64,000 nucleotides of DNA, taken from NCBI GenBank assembly GCA_963721585.1, contig CAVRJN010000007.1, positions 372,001 through 436,000 of the forward strand, read 5' to 3'. This stretch comes from Bog-473 sp963721585 (GTDB lineage: Bacteria > Actinomycetota > Acidimicrobiia > Acidimicrobiales > RAAP-2). The notes beneath the pieces were generated by a model. It was not told where the DNA came from. It did not search any database and worked only from the letters and a program-made list of their open reading frames with translations. This document shows, one piece after another, positions 62,604 through 64,000 of this stretch (within the stretch, counting starts at the first letter, position 1; the number at the start of each line of letters is the position of its first letter). Made by a program: the position numbers and the translations under genes.

Positions 62604-64000
62604 TCACGTGATGTCCTGAGCCTGGGCCGCCGCAGATTCGGTCGACGTGCCCGGCGTGGAAGGCGCCGTCTGCACACCGGGCGTGGTGGGAATGTCGTAG
62701 CGGTGCAGCGCGTAGCTCATGATCTGCGAGAACACGGGTGCCGCCACCGTGCCACCGAAGATCGGCGTGGGTCGGTCGAGCACCACGATCATGGAGAGTG
62801 TGGGGTTGGCCGCGGGTGCGAACCCGACGAAGGAGGCCATGTAGGCGCCCGTGACGTAGGAGTCCTTCCCGGTGGTGGGGATCTGGGCGGTTCCGGTCTT
62901 GCCGGCCACGCTGTACCCGGGCACGGCGGCACTGGTACCCGTGCCCGCGCCCACGACCTGCTCCAGCATGGTGGTGAGCTGGGAGTCGACCGTGGGTGAG
63001 AAGACCTCGTGGGTGCCCGAGGGGGCCGTCGTCGTCACGGTGCCCGACGTGCTGACCGTGGCCTGGACCAGCTTCGGCGCCACATAGGTGCCACCGTTGG
63101 CGACGGCGTTGTACGCATCGAGCACCTGCAGGGCGCTGACGGCGTCGACCTGGCCGATGGGGAGGGACACGTAGTCCGTCGGCTCCCACTGGGCAGCCGT
63201 GGCCAGGAGCCCGGGCGACTCGCCGGGGAAGTCGAGACCGGTGGCCTGCCCGAAGCCGAGCGTCTTGACCTGCTTCAACAGACGCTGCTCCCCCACACCC
63301 TGGGCGATCTCCGAGGTCCCGATGTTGGACGACTGGGCCAGGATCTGTGTCGCGGTGAGCTGCTCGGTGGGGTGCGGATCGGCGTCGTGGAAGGTCGACC
63401 CGTCCAGGCTGATCTGGTCCGGCACGGTGAACACCGAGTTGGGGTTGATCAGGCCGTCCTGCAACGCGGCCGAGAAGGTCACCAGCTTGAACACCGATCC
63501 GGGCTCGTAGAGCTGGGTTACGGCCAGGTTGCTCTGCGCCTCGTTGACGGCGTCGTTCGGCCCGATCGGCACGACACCTCCGGGGTCGGCGGGGGTCGCC
63601 GGCGGGGTTGCCGGCGGGGTCGCGCCGGGGGCGGCGGGGTGGGTCGCGGTGAGATTGGCCATCGAGAGGATCTGGCCGGTCTTCACGTCCATGACGACAG
63701 CGGTGCCGCTGACGGAGTTGGAGGTCTCGATTGCCTTCGCCAGTGCCTGCTCCGACTCGTACTGGAGCTGGGAGTCGAGTGTGAGCTCCAGGCCGGTGCC
63801 CGGGCTCGAGGCCACCTGCTGCGTCACCGGGGACTGTGGCAGCGTGACACCGCCGGGTGATTCCATGATCGTGTCCTTGCCGTTGACGCCGGCCAGGAGG
63901 TGGTTGTCACCGAACTCGAGCCCGGCGGCACCCTGGCCGGCGGCGTTCGTGAACCCGACGACGGGTGCAGCAAGGTTCCCGTTCGGCACCACCCGCTTGG
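62604..64000 (-). CDS. ftsI: Peptidoglycan transpeptidase, FtsI/PBP3 type (C-terminal part, runs off the right edge)
   Basis: Class B penicillin-binding protein that cross-links septal peptidoglycan. The visible 465 codons include the end of the dimerisation domain and the whole transpeptidase domain: SxxK in YEPGSVFKLVTFSA, SxN in LAQSSNIGTSEIAQG and KTG in VAGKTGTAQIP. A Pro/Ala/Thr repeat insert (PPATPPATPADPGG) lies before the SxxK. The N-terminal membrane helix is outside the window. Upstream neighbour of murE, as usual in dcw clusters. Confidence 0.94.
   Translation of the reverse strand, partial: KRVVPNGNLAAPVVGFTNAAGQGAAGLEFGDNHLLAGVNGKDTIMESPGGVTLPQSPVTQQVASSPGTGLELTLDSQLQYESEQALAKAIETSNSVSGTAVVMDVKTGQILSMANLTATHPAAPGATPPATPPATPADPGGVVPIGPNDAVNEAQSNLAVTQLYEPGSVFKLVTFSAALQDGLINPNSVFTVPDQISLDGSTFHDADPHPTEQLTATQILAQSSNIGTSEIAQGVGEQRLLKQVKTLGFGQATGLDFPGESPGLLATAAQWEPTDYVSLPIGQVDAVSALQVLDAYNAVANGGTYVAPKLVQATVSTSGTVTTTAPSGTHEVFSPTVDSQLTTMLEQVVGAGTGTSAAVPGYSVAGKTGTAQIPTTGKDSYVTGAYMASFVGFAPAANPTLSMIVVLDRPTPIFGGTVAAPVFSQIMSYALHRYDIPTTPGVQTAPSTPGTSTESAAAQAQDIT

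Overview
The window is a high-GC actinobacterial chromosome segment. Clues are a Wag31/DivIVA-SepF-YggT division block, a bacterial proteasome activator (Bpa) homologue, a meso-DAP type MurE, the aro-efp-nusB-pyr gene order, frequent GTG starts, and ATGA/GTGA stop-start overlaps at most operon joints. The gene content and order fit an uncultured member of the Acidimicrobiia best; that placement is inference, since no rRNA is present. I found no tRNA, rRNA or CRISPR array.

Region 1 (1-11.1 kb, minus strand) is a biosynthetic superoperon: aroC-aroK-aroB-aroQ (shikimate pathway), an Xaa-Pro peptidase, efp, nusB, then pyrR-pyrB-pyrC-carA-carB (pyrimidine synthesis; carB runs off the left edge). 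A PyrR-binding hairpin lies just upstream of the pyrR ribosome binding site, which suggests translational feedback. An NfuA-like Fe-S carrier precedes the operon. Region 2 (11.2-16.6 kb) holds a Cys-rich protein, two small proteins, a flavin reductase-like protein, a lipoprotein, tyrS and a carotenoid-cleavage oxygenase.

Region 3 (16.6-26.1 kb) is an accessory stretch: gene remnants, a HAD hydrolase, a VOC protein, an IS110-family element, a class III cyclase, two lipoproteins, a cupin, PNPOx-like, HIT and Nudix proteins. Region 4 (26.1-31.7 kb) is the menaquinone cluster menD/menH/menA/menB/menE on alternating strands; menD and menE each carry an apparent frameshift. Region 5 (31.7-39.9 kb) holds an ECF41-type sigma factor with its AhpD/CMD partner gene and a matching promoter, a truncated SDR copy, a GT-C-like membrane protein, the intact SDR, a YyaL-like thioredoxin-domain protein and two unknown proteins.

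Region 6 (40.0-64.0 kb) holds dnaE, bpa, an alkaline-phosphatase-superfamily enzyme, an Rrf2 regulator, a histidine phosphatase and a group 2-like sigma factor. It then runs along the division and cell-wall (dcw) cluster, all on minus: ftsI (partial)-murE-mraY-[59-codon ORF]-ftsW-murG (two frameshifts)-murC-murB-ftsQ-ftsZ-yggS-sepF-yggT-divIVA-traR/dksA-like-lspA-rluD. murF and murD are absent from their usual places, and a tiny coupled ORF sits where murD is expected. Several apparent frameshifts hit conserved, mostly indispensable genes, so residual sequencing or assembly indels must be considered alongside real gene decay.
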